A stretch of 23,025 nucleotides of DNA, from contig UQWP01000060.1 of the NCBI GenBank assembly GCA_900544825.1, forward strand, positions 1 to 23,025, given 5' to 3'. Each line of letters begins with the position of its first letter. Position 1 is the first letter of the stretch. Below, in pieces: positions 6,776-15,369 of this stretch. Source of the stretch: an uncultured Prevotella sp. (GTDB taxonomy: Bacteria; Bacteroidota; Bacteroidia; Bacteroidales; Bacteroidaceae). The notes below the pieces were generated by a model, which did no database searches, was not told the DNA's origin, and was given only the letters and a program-made list of their open reading frames with translations. A program made the position numbers and the translations under genes.

Positions 6776-8968
6776 CTACAGTCGGTTCAATTCATCTTCC
6801 GCACTGTTCATGCCGTTGTATCTTCCCTTGCGCTTGTTGAATTTCCAGGTTACAGTCAACTTGTAGCTCCATAGCTTGTAATCCTCAGTCTGGGAGAAGT
6901 CAACGGCATGCTCGTGGGTTCGCTCCTTGAAGAGCTGCTGATGGAAGAGGTCGTTGGCACTGAAGGCAACCTGTAATCTGCCGTCCATCCACGATTTGTT
7001 GGCACCAAGACTCCAGTTCTGAGTGGGGCGGAACTTCGTTTTGCCCACTTGTCCTCCGTTGTCAAAACTGTAGGAGAGCGATAGCTGATAGTCGTTTGGC
7101 AGCGTGAAGTAATTGTCAAACGATGCATCCCAAGTTGCTCCGTTATAGCTGATTAGCTCTCCATGATCATTTACGGAGAAGCATTGGTAAGTGATGCTTG
7201 CATTGACATTCGGACGCCAGTAGCCGAAGACGTGGCCCCAGTTGAGATATGCCATGTATTTCTGAATCTTGTTGAAGTTCATGAATGTACTCACGTATCT
7301 CACGGGCTTGTCTTCCGACACCTCATGCACGTACATGATGGAGTGGTCGATACGGGTATATCTCAGCATTCCCATGAAATCTTTCCACTGCACGGAGTAG
7401 GTCAGACGATAGGTATTGACAGGCTGCAGCTTCGGATTGCTGATCTGATACTGAAAGCGCGAGGTATAGTAGATGTTCCCGCTTAGCTGACTGAAAGAAG
7501 GTCGGGCGGTGGTAGTTCGGAAGCTGAGCGAGTGATGCCACGATGGTTCGTTGAGAGTGATACCGAACGATGGAAACCACTGGTCGTAATGGCGCTCTAG
7601 GTTATCGGGAGATATCTCTGACAGATTGGTGTATCGGGAGGTGAGATGCTCGTATCGGATGCCTGCCCACCAGTTCCATTTGCCAACTCCACCCTGATAT
7701 TGCAGGTAAGCAGCCGTCTTGGTATCGTGGTTTTTGTATTCCGTAGTTCCGAGCATATCGGCAGAACTTTCGGTTTTTCCCTTACCTTCCATCAGGCTCC
7801 ATTCGCCACCATAGTTGATGGAATGCTTGTCTGAGATGAGTTGCTTGACTTCGATTCTTCCACTATAGATGTCGTAGCTCGAATTGGAACGGTTGAGGGT
7901 TTCCTGCATCTCGCTACCTTCTTTCTCCGTGATAGGCTGGCTGTCAGAATCCTTGTTTCTGGCATAGTCCAGATAAATCTGTGATGAGAAATGCTTCGAC
8001 CATTTAGCCAGATGGAAGAGGTTGAAGTGGTGGCTGCGCTGGTGTCCCCATTGCTGGCTCTCCGCATCAAAATACTTCATCTCGCCATCAGCTTCAGAAA
8101 GTTTCTGCTCGTTATTTGTATCTTCTCCTGCTGGGTTAGGATAGCGATAGTACTGCTGCTGTTTCTCGCTTCTGCCGCCATTCAGCCAAAGCCCTTCCCA
8201 TTGTATTCCCACTTCGTGCTGCTTGCTGAGCTGCCAGTCGAAGTTGAGTTCCGTAGCGTTATAATTTGCCTTGTTCTTGCCATGGCGGTCGGTTCCGAAG
8301 AGATATTCGCCATCTTTGGCTCTTACGAGCGCTTCCTGTGGCTGATGCACATTGTAACGATTGTCGGTGTATCCGTAAAATCCTGTGAGCGAAATCTTCT
8401 TTGTTACCCAACCCAGGCTCAATTCCTCGTGGTTGGTGTTCACCTCGCTCAACTTATCATACACCTGCATCTTGCCGAATATACCTTCGTCTGTTCTTCT
8501 CGTCAGGATTCTCAGTACGGCTCCCGTCGTTGCATCATATTTTGCACCAGGAGTGGTAATGAGTTCTATTTCATCTATCAGCTTCACATCGAGATGAGAG
8601 AGTTCGGCAGAGGTAGCCTTCTTGTCGTTGAGATAGATGGTGGGTGCTCCCAGTCCGTTTACCTCCAGGCTTCCATCGGCGGTTTGTTTCATACTGGGTA
8701 TGTGCTTCAATATATCTTCCAGCGTCGGCTCCTTTGCCAAAGGAGTATTGCGGACACGGGTAACCAAGGCATCGTTTCTCATCTTGTACATCGGGCGATG
8801 ACCTGTTACGGTTACGGCTTGAATCTCGGCTTCCTTATCAGCTTTGATCGAATCATTTTCCGTCAGTACCGAGTTTGCGGAAACTCCGGATGTCGGGAAA
8901 ATCTCGTTTTGTGCTGTTGCACAGGTGGCGGTGGCTAGCATCGCGCATAAAACTGTTTCTTTCTTCAT
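6776..8968 (-). CDS. TonB-receptor-like outer-membrane beta-barrel protein
   Basis: A 730-residue protein. The signal peptide is cleaved after TCATA (residue 19). A plug-like domain begins at IQAVTVTGHRP and includes LEDILKHIPSM, LGAPTIYLNDKKA and the 'LIDEIELITTPGAKYDATTGAVLRI' passage (given in part). The barrel runs to the C-terminus, ending near LTVTWKFN with a short polar tail. This is the same OMP_b-brl_3 class as the barrel at 1713, and it likewise lacks an N-terminal carboxypeptidase-regulatory domain and a SusD partner. The frame continues upstream to 9037, but the ATG at 8968 gives the correct signal peptide. It diverges from a histidine kinase/response regulator pair that may control it or sense its function. 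Ligand unknown. Confidence 0.85.
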   Translation of the reverse strand: MKKETVLCAMLATATCATAQNEIFPTSGVSANSVLTENDSIKADKEAEIQAVTVTGHRPMYKMRNDALVTRVRNTPLAKEPTLEDILKHIPSMKQTADGSLEVNGLGAPTIYLNDKKATSAELSHLDVKLIDEIELITTPGAKYDATTGAVLRILTRRTDEGIFGKMQVYDKLSEVNTNHEELSLGWVTKKISLTGFYGYTDNRYNVHQPQEALVRAKDGEYLFGTDRHGKNKANYNATELNFDWQLSKQHEVGIQWEGLWLNGGRSEKQQQYYRYPNPAGEDTNNEQKLSEADGEMKYFDAESQQWGHQRSHHFNLFHLAKWSKHFSSQIYLDYARNKDSDSQPITEKEGSEMQETLNRSNSSYDIYSGRIEVKQLISDKHSINYGGEWSLMEGKGKTESSADMLGTTEYKNHDTKTAAYLQYQGGVGKWNWWAGIRYEHLTSRYTNLSEISPDNLERHYDQWFPSFGITLNEPSWHHSLSFRTTTARPSFSQLSGNIYYTSRFQYQISNPKLQPVNTYRLTYSVQWKDFMGMLRYTRIDHSIMYVHEVSEDKPVRYVSTFMNFNKIQKYMAYLNWGHVFGYWRPNVNASITYQCFSVNDHGELISYNGATWDASFDNYFTLPNDYQLSLSYSFDNGGQVGKTKFRPTQNWSLGANKSWMDGRLQVAFSANDLFHQQLFKERTHEHAVDFSQTEDYKLWSYKLTVTWKFNKRKGRYNGMNSAEDELNRL

Positions 8969-9100
8969 TTTCTTCCTTGTTTTTTGTTTTCGTCTGCAAA
9001 GGAACAGCTTTTCGGGCTCAAAATCGCAAATAATCATTACTGAAACATTACGCTGGCAAAATAATCTTGCTTCACCTTATTATATATAGTGAAATCTTCG

Positions 9101-9108
9101 TACCTTTG
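9101..9108 (+). promoter_or_regulatory. -7 element for the two-component operon
   Basis: TACCTTTG lies 22 bp before the kinase ATG at 9131. The -33 position has no good TTTG, which may indicate an activated promoter. It excludes the upstream GTG at 9089 as start. On the other strand, the barrel promoter is not obvious; TTCCTTTG (complement of 8997-9004) is the nearest candidate. Confidence 0.6.
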
Positions 9109-9130
9109 CATCGAAAAAAGAAAAAATGAT

Positions 9131-10579
9131 ATGAATAGAAGAATCAAACAAGTCTGGCTGCTCGCCATCCTTTCCTCTTTCCTGCTGATAGGCTTGCAGA
9201 CCTATTGGCTCTACAATAGCGTGGCCTATTCGATGGGAGAGATGGGGAAGAAAAATGCCGAAAAGGCGGAACAGACAATAGTCACTTATCAGACAAATAT
9301 CGGAGCGGAGGTAAAAGAAAAATCACATATCGGTTATGTCGTCACGGCATATTTTTCAGACTTCAAGAGTCCCTGGACTACGATTTGCTCTCCGCTGGAT
9401 ACGGATACAATCATTGGTGGAGTGGTGTATCGCAAGCCGGGATTCGGTAACGTGATGGAGAAGAGAGATACTTTCGATTTGCGTGAGACGGATTCCAATA
9501 ATTCTTTTGATTGCCTGAATACTTACATCACTTACCAGCTTACCCGCTTTGACAAAGCGCATTTTGATCGTTTCGTCTGCAGAAAACTGGGCAATGATTT
9601 CATCGGGGCAGAGATGAAGACGAGAAAGCATCGTCTGTGGCAGACAAGAATCGTAGAGCCTCCTACCTTGTTTCATCACGAAATGCTGGTGGAAGTGCCT
9701 TTCAATCCTATCCAGTATCAGTCGATGCAAATGAGGATGCAGGTGCCGATGCTACCCATCTTGAAGGGAATGATGTGGCAGGTGATAGGAAGTCTGCTGG
9801 TTACCATCTTGCTTCTCTTGAGTATAGCTTACCTCATCAAGGTGATGCTCCTGCAGAAGAAGGTGGATAAGATGCGAAGCGACTTCGTGCATACGATGAT
9901 TCACGAGTTGAAGCGCCCCGTGCAGACACTGAAGATGTGTGTATCCGTATTCTCTGCTCAAAAGATAAATACAGAAAAGGCAGATTCAGAAAAGACAGAT
10001 AAGAAGGATGAGAATGCTCTCATTATGGAGACTGTAAGAGAGGAGAGCGATAATCTGACAGCTTATCTCGCCAAACTTCGAGAAGTGATCAGGGCAGAGG
10101 AACATATCCCGCTCCAGATAACTTCGTTCGATATCCATGCCGCCTTGCAGAATCTGGTGGCAGTTTATCGAAAGAACAGGCAGAAGGAGGTGAATGTTTC
10201 GCTCGATTACCAGCGCACTTCCAACCGGATGATGGGAGATAGAGACCAGCTTCTGAATGTGGTCAGCAATCTGATGGAGAACTCGGTGAAGTATTCCGGC
10301 GATATCGTCAATATCCATGTTGTCTGCCAGGATACCGGGAAGGGGGAAGTTATGATTTCTGTATCAGATAATGGTATCGGAATTTCGCCCGATGAGCAGC
10401 AGAGAGTCTGGACGAAGTTCTATCGCAGCAATGCTTACCCGGACATGATGCAGCCGGGCATCGGCTTGGGGTTGAGTTTTGTGGATATGATTGTGAAGGC
10501 CCATGGGGGTAGGAAAATGATGCAGAGCGAAGTGGGCAAGGGAACCAGGATTTCAATCGTCATCCCGCAGCACTCCTGA
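9131..10579 (+). CDS. Membrane sensor histidine kinase
   Basis: A 482-residue protein. TM1 is at about residues 8-28, an extracytoplasmic sensor domain of roughly 185 residues follows, and TM2 is at 217-238. The HisKA region has His258 in FVHTMIHELKRPVQTLK. The ATPase domain has the N-box NLMENSVKYSG (380-390), G1 SDNGIGIS (412-419) and G2 GIGLGLSFVD (443-452). The phosphoacceptor motif H-E-L-K-R-P is standard for Bacteroidota kinases. There is no HAMP domain. A low-complexity Lys/Asp stretch (280-293) lies between the two dimerisation helices. The response regulator begins 35 bp downstream. The ligand is unknown; the divergent barrel is a plausible target. Confidence 0.92.
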   Translation: MNRRIKQVWLLAILSSFLLIGLQTYWLYNSVAYSMGEMGKKNAEKAEQTIVTYQTNIGAEVKEKSHIGYVVTAYFSDFKSPWTTICSPLDTDTIIGGVVYRKPGFGNVMEKRDTFDLRETDSNNSFDCLNTYITYQLTRFDKAHFDRFVCRKLGNDFIGAEMKTRKHRLWQTRIVEPPTLFHHEMLVEVPFNPIQYQSMQMRMQVPMLPILKGMMWQVIGSLLVTILLLLSIAYLIKVMLLQKKVDKMRSDFVHTMIHELKRPVQTLKMCVSVFSAQKINTEKADSEKTDKKDENALIMETVREESDNLTAYLAKLREVIRAEEHIPLQITSFDIHAALQNLVAVYRKNRQKEVNVSLDYQRTSNRMMGDRDQLLNVVSNLMENSVKYSGDIVNIHVVCQDTGKGEVMISVSDNGIGISPDEQQRVWTKFYRSNAYPDMMQPGIGLGLSFVDMIVKAHGGRKMMQSEVGKGTRISIVIPQHS

Positions 10580-10614
10580 AGCATCCGGTTTAACGCTATA
10601 AAACAACAGAAAAA

Positions 10615-11301
10615 ATGATCAAGATATTATTTGCAGACGATGACTTGAAGTATTCCATGTTGCTGAAGAGTTTTCTGCAGCAGCATGGCTACGACGTGAC
10701 TTATGCCGGCAATGGCAAGAAGGCATGGGAGCAGTTCCCGGAAGTGAAGCCCGACCTGGTTTTGCTCGATATCAATATGCCTGAGATGGATGGCTATGAG
10801 GTGGCTGAGCGCATCAGAGCCATCGACCCGAAGGTGCTTATCTTCTTCCTCACCGACCGTACGGAGAAGAACGATCGACTGAAAGGTTTCTCCCTGAAGG
10901 CAAACGATTATCTTGCCAAACCCTTCTATCCGGAAGAGTTGCTGGCAAGAATAGAGGAGCGGTTCTCCATGAATGAGAGTGAGACGATAGAAGAGGAGGT
11001 GTATCATTTCGGAGAAACCACCTTCTGCTATAACAACAATGAGCTTCGCACCCGTTCCTCTCGTGTGCTCATCACCAGCCGACAAGCCGACATCCTCCGT
11101 CTGCTGGCGAAGAATATCGGCAATGTAGTAAGCAAGGAGATGATACAGGAGGCGGTGTGGGGTACCGTGAGCTATGCCAACTCCCTGGCTGTGAATGTGC
11201 AGATGACGTATCTCCGCCATGCTCTTCAGCATGATGCGACCGTTAAGATTGAGTCGCTGAAGAAAAAGGGATATGTACTTACTCTCTTATCTGAAGTATA
11301 G
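10615..11301 (+). CDS. OmpR-family response regulator
   Basis: A 228-residue protein with an N-terminal receiver domain: acidic pocket ADDD (8-10), phosphoacceptor Asp52 in LLDINMPEMDG, Thr80, and Lys102 in AKPF. A C-terminal winged-helix DNA-binding domain of the Trans_reg_C type follows, with TSRQADILRLLAKNIGNVVS and the closing LRHALQHDATVKIESLKKKGY. It should be phosphorylated by the adjacent kinase and bind tandem direct repeats. The pair resembles the RprXY layout of Bacteroides, but the receiver sequence differs clearly, so I give no name. A strong terminator follows. Confidence 0.93.
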   Translation: MIKILFADDDLKYSMLLKSFLQQHGYDVTYAGNGKKAWEQFPEVKPDLVLLDINMPEMDGYEVAERIRAIDPKVLIFFLTDRTEKNDRLKGFSLKANDYLAKPFYPEELLARIEERFSMNESETIEEEVYHFGETTFCYNNNELRTRSSRVLITSRQADILRLLAKNIGNVVSKEMIQEAVWGTVSYANSLAVNVQMTYLRHALQHDATVKIESLKKKGYVLTLLSEV

Positions 11302-11336
11302 TAAATACCTCTTTTATCCGAATTATAAAAAAGTTA

Positions 11337-11387
11337 ATCCGAAACAGCGGCTATTTCTAGCCAGTCTGTCTCGGATCTTTTTTATTT
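11337..11387. terminator. Bidirectional intrinsic terminator
   Basis: Nested stems ATCCGA/TCGGAT, ACAG/CTGT and GGCTA/TAGCC surround a TTTC loop. The plus strand continues CTTTTTTATTT. The minus strand also has a six-T run shortly after the stem. It separates the response regulator from the convergent ppx. Confidence 0.85.
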
Positions 11388-11401
11388 GTGGATGAAGTGG
11401 G

Positions 11402-12313
11402 TTATTCTTCGGTTTTTGCCATCATCTTCTCATAGAGTCCATCCACGATGGAGTCGGCGAGCGAGATGTTTGGCACCATGATGTTTTCACACTTCAGGTA
11501 TTCGCATGCCTTGAGGAAGATCTCGGCGGCAGGAATGATGACGTCGGCACGGTCTTCTTTCAGGGAGAAAGAGATTTCGCGCTCCTCGATGCTCAGGGGC
11601 TGCATCATCGAGTAGAGGCGCTTCAGTTCGGCAAGCGTCAGGTTCTTGGCATCCTGCTTGCTGTGGCGTGCCAGCTTGTTCAACTTGTTGATGTTGCCAC
11701 CCGAACCGATAATCTTGATGTCACCGTATTGCTCGGCATATCTCGTCAGGTTCTCCTTGAAGAGCTTTTCGGTATCGGCAGTCACCTTGCCGCTCAGCAT
11801 TCTCAGGGTACCCATATTATAGGAATAGCTCTCGGCGAGTACACCATCGTGGATGATGCTCACTTCGGTAGAACCACCGCCCACATCGATGTAGGCAAAG
11901 CTGCCCTCGTTGGAGTCTGTTTTCTCTACCAGGTTGTTGTAGAGGAGCTGAGCCTCCTCCTGACCCTTGATGATTTCGAGTTTGATGCCGGTTTGCTTCT
12001 CTATCTTCTTGAGCACCTTCTTGCCGTTCTCGGCATCGCGCATGGCTGATGTGGCACAGGCGCGAAATGCCTCTACGTCATTGAGTTTCATGAATTGCTT
12101 GAAGCCCTTCATCATGTGGAGCATCATCTTCTCACGCTCCTTGGAAACCTTTCCCAGGGTGAAAACATCCTTACCCAATCGCAGTGGGATGCGGATGAAC
12201 ATGAGTTTCTTAATGCGGTCTTCCTCTCGGATTGCTTCGGGATCGAAGCGCTTGATGAGGAGTCGGGCTCCGTTGGAGCCGATATCAATGGATGCTAAAT
12301 TCATTGCTGTCAT
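11402..12313 (-). CDS. ppx: Exopolyphosphatase, Ppx/GppA family (short form)
   Basis: A 303-residue protein with the two sugar-kinase-fold phosphate loops: SIDIGSNGARLLI at the N-terminus and YIDVGGGSTEVSI near residue 141. The signature FRACATSAMRDAENG lies between them, and IGSGGNINKL follows. It hydrolyses terminal phosphates of polyphosphate or pppGpp. It has only the core Ppx/GppA domain, with no C-terminal HD domain, as is common in Bacteroidota. It follows ppk by 12 bp on the same strand, so the synthesising and degrading enzymes are co-transcribed. An ATG three codons further in (12304) is an alternative start. Confidence 0.9.
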   Translation of the reverse strand: MTAMNLASIDIGSNGARLLIKRFDPEAIREEDRIKKLMFIRIPLRLGKDVFTLGKVSKEREKMMLHMMKGFKQFMKLNDVEAFRACATSAMRDAENGKKVLKKIEKQTGIKLEIIKGQEEAQLLYNNLVEKTDSNEGSFAYIDVGGGSTEVSIIHDGVLAESYSYNMGTLRMLSGKVTADTEKLFKENLTRYAEQYGDIKIIGSGGNINKLNKLARHSKQDAKNLTLAELKRLYSMMQPLSIEEREISFSLKEDRADVIIPAAEIFLKACEYLKCENIMVPNISLADSIVDGLYEKMMAKTEE

Positions 12314-12325
12314 TTGCTATTTTTT

Positions 12326-14371
12326 TTATTCGTTTACCTCCTGCTCTTCGTAGTAGGCCTTGTAGAGTTCTTCCTGACTGCGGAATGGCTCGCCTTCCAC
12401 AAACTCGTTGCCGCCCTTGCCATCTACCACTCTGCCGTTCATCGTATCTCTCATACCGTATGAGATGGTGCGGAGCAGGTCTGCCTGCATATCCTCGTCA
12501 TATACCGGGGTGAGTACCTCGATGCGGTTGATGAGGTTTCTTGGCATCCAGTCGGCAGAACCGATGAAGTATCTTGGCTTGCCTCCGTTGGCAAAGATGA
12601 GGATGCGGCTGTGCTCCAGATAGCGGTCGATGATGCCCACGCAGCGGATGTTGTCGCTGAGCTTGGCGATGCCTGGCACCAGCGAACAGTTGCCACGGAT
12701 TACGATGTCTATCTTCACGCCAGCCTTTGAAGCCTGATAGAGTTTGGTTACCATATCGGTATCGGTGATGTGGTTGATCTTCATCTTCACCCAAGCCTCC
12801 TTGCCCTCGTTGGCATTCTTGATCTCGGTGTCGAGCATGCGCAGGATGCGGCTCTTCATGGAGTTTGGAGAGACGAGGAGCTCGTTGAAGCGGAATGGTG
12901 AGAATGGACGGTCGATGAAATCGAATACCTTGGCCACCTCGTTTACCAGCTTAGGACGGGCGGTCATCATCAGATAGTCGGTATAGATCTTGGCGTTGCC
13001 CTCGTGGAAGTTTCCGGTTCCCACGCAGGCGATGTTGCCCTTCTTCGACTCGATATAGAGCAGTTTGGAGTGAATCTTCAGTCCTTCTACACCGAAGATT
13101 ACGTTCACGCCCTCTTCCTGCATGCGCTTGCTCCACTTGATGTTGCTCTCCTCATCGAAACGTGCCAGCAGCTCTACCACGGCAGTTACCTTCTTGCCGT
13201 TGCGGGCAGCGGTGATGAGCGCCTTGACTACCTTTGAATCCTTTGCCAGGCGATAGAGGGTGGTCTTGATGGCCTTCACCTCGGGCTTGGTAGCAGCCTC
13301 ACGGAGTACACGGATGTAGCCGTTGAAGCTATGATAGGGTACATGGATAAAGCGGTCCTTCTCACGAATCTGGTCGAGGATGCTCTCGTTGGAGAGGAAT
13401 TCCGGCTTCATGATAGGAGCCCACTTCTCGTACTTCAGTTCCTTGTGTCCGCAATCTGGGAACGACATCAGATCCTTGTGGTTTTGGTATCTTCCGCCAG
13501 CCAATGAAGCATCCAACTCCTTGGTGTTCAATCGTTCACGGAGCTTCTTCTGAAGTTCCTTCGGCATCTCCTGATCGTAGATCACGCGTACGGCTTCACC
13601 CTTCTTACGGCTGTTTACGCCCAGGGCAATCTTCTCCATGGTACCGAAGTCGGCATCATTGTCCATCTCCATTTCGGCATCCTTGGTAAACTTGAAACTG
13701 AAGGCACGGTAGGTGCTCTTCTTGAAACCGAGGAATACCAGAGGCAGGCAGAATCTGATTACATCGTCGAGATACATGATGTTGTCGAAACCATCGCTAT
13801 CCGGTACCTTCACCCAGCGTCCATAGACTCTATCCGGTACCTTTACTACGGCATATTTCTTCTTCTTGTCATCCTCAGCCTTTTCTACGGCGAGGTAGAT
13901 GCGGTTGTCCTCCAGGGTAGAGAGGTCGTCTATCTCGTTGAGCCAGATAGGGTTGACAGAACCATTGAGCTTGTCGTAGAAGAACTGCGTGAGGAAATCC
14001 TTCTGCTCGTCGTTGAGCTGGTCTTCGGTGAGCAGGCGAACCTTGTGTACTTCAAGCTCTCGGAAAACTGTATCCACCGCTTCTGTGTATTCTTTCGAAT
14101 AAGATTCATTGAGTTTATTTATTGTTTTGAGAGATTTCTTGATCTGTGCTTCGGTATCCTTTTCGAGCTTCTGGTCGAGCATTCGGTTGAGGGATGCCAC
14201 ACGGACACGGAAGAACTCATCGAGGTTATTGGAGTAAATACCGAGGAAAGAGAGGCGCTCCAACAGTGGCACATACTCTTTCTCTGCCTCCTGCAGAATG
14301 CGATGGTTAAAATACATCCAACTGATATCGCGCTCTACATAAGCTTTCTTCATTATGTCTTCTCTTGTCAT
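12326..14371 (-). CDS. ppk1: Polyphosphate kinase 1
   Basis: A 681-residue protein, the usual PPK1 length. The N-terminal domain opens with YVERDISWMYFNHRILQEA, and the head domain and two phospholipase-D-like C domains follow. The phosphohistidine is His434 in GLKIHSKLLYIES; the second catalytic His is His587 in RYLEHSRILIF. It makes polyphosphate from ATP reversibly. It lies 25 bp after the LRR gene and 12 bp before ppx, so the three form an operon. The alternative ATG at 14353 (MKKAYVERD) would drop six residues and is about as likely. Confidence 0.96.
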   Translation of the reverse strand: MTREDIMKKAYVERDISWMYFNHRILQEAEKEYVPLLERLSFLGIYSNNLDEFFRVRVASLNRMLDQKLEKDTEAQIKKSLKTINKLNESYSKEYTEAVDTVFRELEVHKVRLLTEDQLNDEQKDFLTQFFYDKLNGSVNPIWLNEIDDLSTLEDNRIYLAVEKAEDDKKKKYAVVKVPDRVYGRWVKVPDSDGFDNIMYLDDVIRFCLPLVFLGFKKSTYRAFSFKFTKDAEMEMDNDADFGTMEKIALGVNSRKKGEAVRVIYDQEMPKELQKKLRERLNTKELDASLAGGRYQNHKDLMSFPDCGHKELKYEKWAPIMKPEFLSNESILDQIREKDRFIHVPYHSFNGYIRVLREAATKPEVKAIKTTLYRLAKDSKVVKALITAARNGKKVTAVVELLARFDEESNIKWSKRMQEEGVNVIFGVEGLKIHSKLLYIESKKGNIACVGTGNFHEGNAKIYTDYLMMTARPKLVNEVAKVFDFIDRPFSPFRFNELLVSPNSMKSRILRMLDTEIKNANEGKEAWVKMKINHITDTDMVTKLYQASKAGVKIDIVIRGNCSLVPGIAKLSDNIRCVGIIDRYLEHSRILIFANGGKPRYFIGSADWMPRNLINRIEVLTPVYDEDMQADLLRTISYGMRDTMNGRVVDGKGGNEFVEGEPFRSQEELYKAYYEEQEVNE

Positions 14372-14396
14372 GATTGTTCTGGTTTATTATTTTGAG

Positions 14397-15065
14397 TTAC
14401 TTTGTCTTTGCAGGCTCTTTCTTAGCCTTTTTGGCGGCTTTCTTTTCAGGAGTCTCTACCTTTTTCTCAGCAGCTTCCTTCTTGTCAGCCTTCTTTTCTG
14501 CCTTCTTCTTAGGATCCTCCAGAACGAGATAGTCGGTGTCGCCCTCGATAAAGTGAAGTTCCTTGCGGAAGAACTTGCTGCTTCCTACAGGCACGATGAT
14601 GTCGTGCAACTGATCGCAGTCGTCAAAAGTATGACGGCCTACCTTTTCTGGGGTACCTGCGAAGGTAACCTTCTTCAACTTGTCGCACTCTGCAAAGGCA
14701 TAGCTTCTTACTACCTTTACGCCAGCAGGTACATAAACGTTATCCAATTCATCACAATCGTAGAAAGCATCGTGCTCGATTTCCTTTACGCTGTTGGCGA
14801 TGATTACGTTCTTGAGGGCCTTCTTGCCACGGAATGCCATCTCGCCGATAATCTCCACTCCCTCTGGAATGGTGAAGCTTGTCTCCTGGCTCATGCAATA
14901 AACCAGGCGCTTCTTGTCGTTGGTGTAAACTGCATCGCCATCATACTCGAAACTGTCGCTGTCAATCTTCTGCAAAGCGAGATTGAGCACCAAGTTTTCA
15001 AACTTACCGTCTTTCTTAGAGTTCTTCTTAAGAATCTCCAAGATTGCTTTCTTATTTTCCTTCAT
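14397..15065 (-). CDS. BspA-type leucine-rich-repeat protein with lysine-rich tail
   Basis: A 222-residue protein from the ATG at 15065; the frame extends to 15101 but that crosses the promoter. Residues about 70-165 hold four LRR_5 repeats of ~23 residues, for example IPEGVEIIGEMAFRGKKALK and VKEIEHDAFYDCDELDNVYV. The last ~38 residues are nearly all Lys, Ala and Glu with some Pro and Thr. BspA-type proteins are usually secreted adhesins, but no signal peptide is present here, so a cytoplasmic location is expected. It is the first gene of the ppk-ppx operon. The tail resembles basic nucleic-acid- or polyanion-binding tails, so binding to polyphosphate is conceivable. The function is unknown. 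Confidence 0.8.
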   Translation of the reverse strand: MKENKKAILEILKKNSKKDGKFENLVLNLALQKIDSDSFEYDGDAVYTNDKKRLVYCMSQETSFTIPEGVEIIGEMAFRGKKALKNVIIANSVKEIEHDAFYDCDELDNVYVPAGVKVVRSYAFAECDKLKKVTFAGTPEKVGRHTFDDCDQLHDIIVPVGSSKFFRKELHFIEGDTDYLVLEDPKKKAEKKADKKEAAEKKVETPEKKAAKKAKKEPAKTK

Positions 15066-15098
15066 CCTATATAAATAATTAATGTTTCTTTTCGGTTG

Positions 15099-15106
15099 CA
15101 AAAGTA
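15099..15106 (-). promoter_or_regulatory. -7 element for the LRR-ppk-ppx operon
   Basis: The minus strand reads TACTTTTG, 33 bp upstream of the ATG at 15065. The -33 position (about 15126) is only a partial match, which would suit an activated promoter. Confidence 0.6.
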
Positions 15107-15139
15107 CGGCGATATTTTTAAATGGGAAAGAAAAAGCGA

Positions 15140-15245
15140 TTACGTGTTTATGACGATGATGTTACGACCGTATTACTGATATTACAGAAGTATTACGAGT
15201 GTTACAAATCTATGATGTAATGTCTTTGTAATACTTATGTTTTAC
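15140..15245. promoter_or_regulatory. Phased TTAC repeat array, candidate Pho-box-like operator
   Basis: TTAC begins at 15140, 15162, 15173, 15182, 15193 and 15202, and again at 15242 in the -33 region. The main spacings are 11, 9, 11 and 9 bp, so the sites fall on one helix face. Units of 20 bp (15161-15180 and 15181-15200) are clearly related. Inverted GTAAT copies begin at 15217 and 15228, also 11 bp apart. The array fills most of the 304-bp gap between the divergent LRR-ppk-ppx operon and the porin gene. Repeats of about 11 bp are typical of OmpR/PhoB-family operators. Confidence 0.6.
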
Positions 15246-15272
15246 GGTAGAAATATCTTATCCTTACCTTTG
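15241..15272 (+). promoter_or_regulatory. Promoter of the porin gene
   Basis: The -7 element is TACCTTTG at 15265-15272. The -33 position has TTTA (15241-15244), one base off the consensus, 20 bp away. The 5' leader is about 90 nt, longer than for other genes in this window. Confidence 0.6.
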
Positions 15273-15369
15273 CAGGCGAAATGAAGAAGATGCCTTCCTA
15301 TGTCAATGAGGAGGATTACTTTCGGAACAAACAAAATCAGATTTACGTGTATATGTAAAAAGGTAAGAA

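Noticed and set aside
7991..8938. Plus-strand ORF (315 codons) opposite the second barrel
   Set aside because: Antisense shadow; the minus-strand barrel has signal peptide and plug motifs.
14355..15074. Long plus-strand ORF (239 codons) opposite the LRR gene
   Set aside because: It is an antisense shadow: the minus frame has clear LRR repeats and a matching promoter, and the plus frame has no homology-like motif.
15140..15245. TTAC array as a CRISPR array
   Set aside because: Units are only 4-6 bp and spaced 9-11 bp, far too short for CRISPR repeats and spacers.
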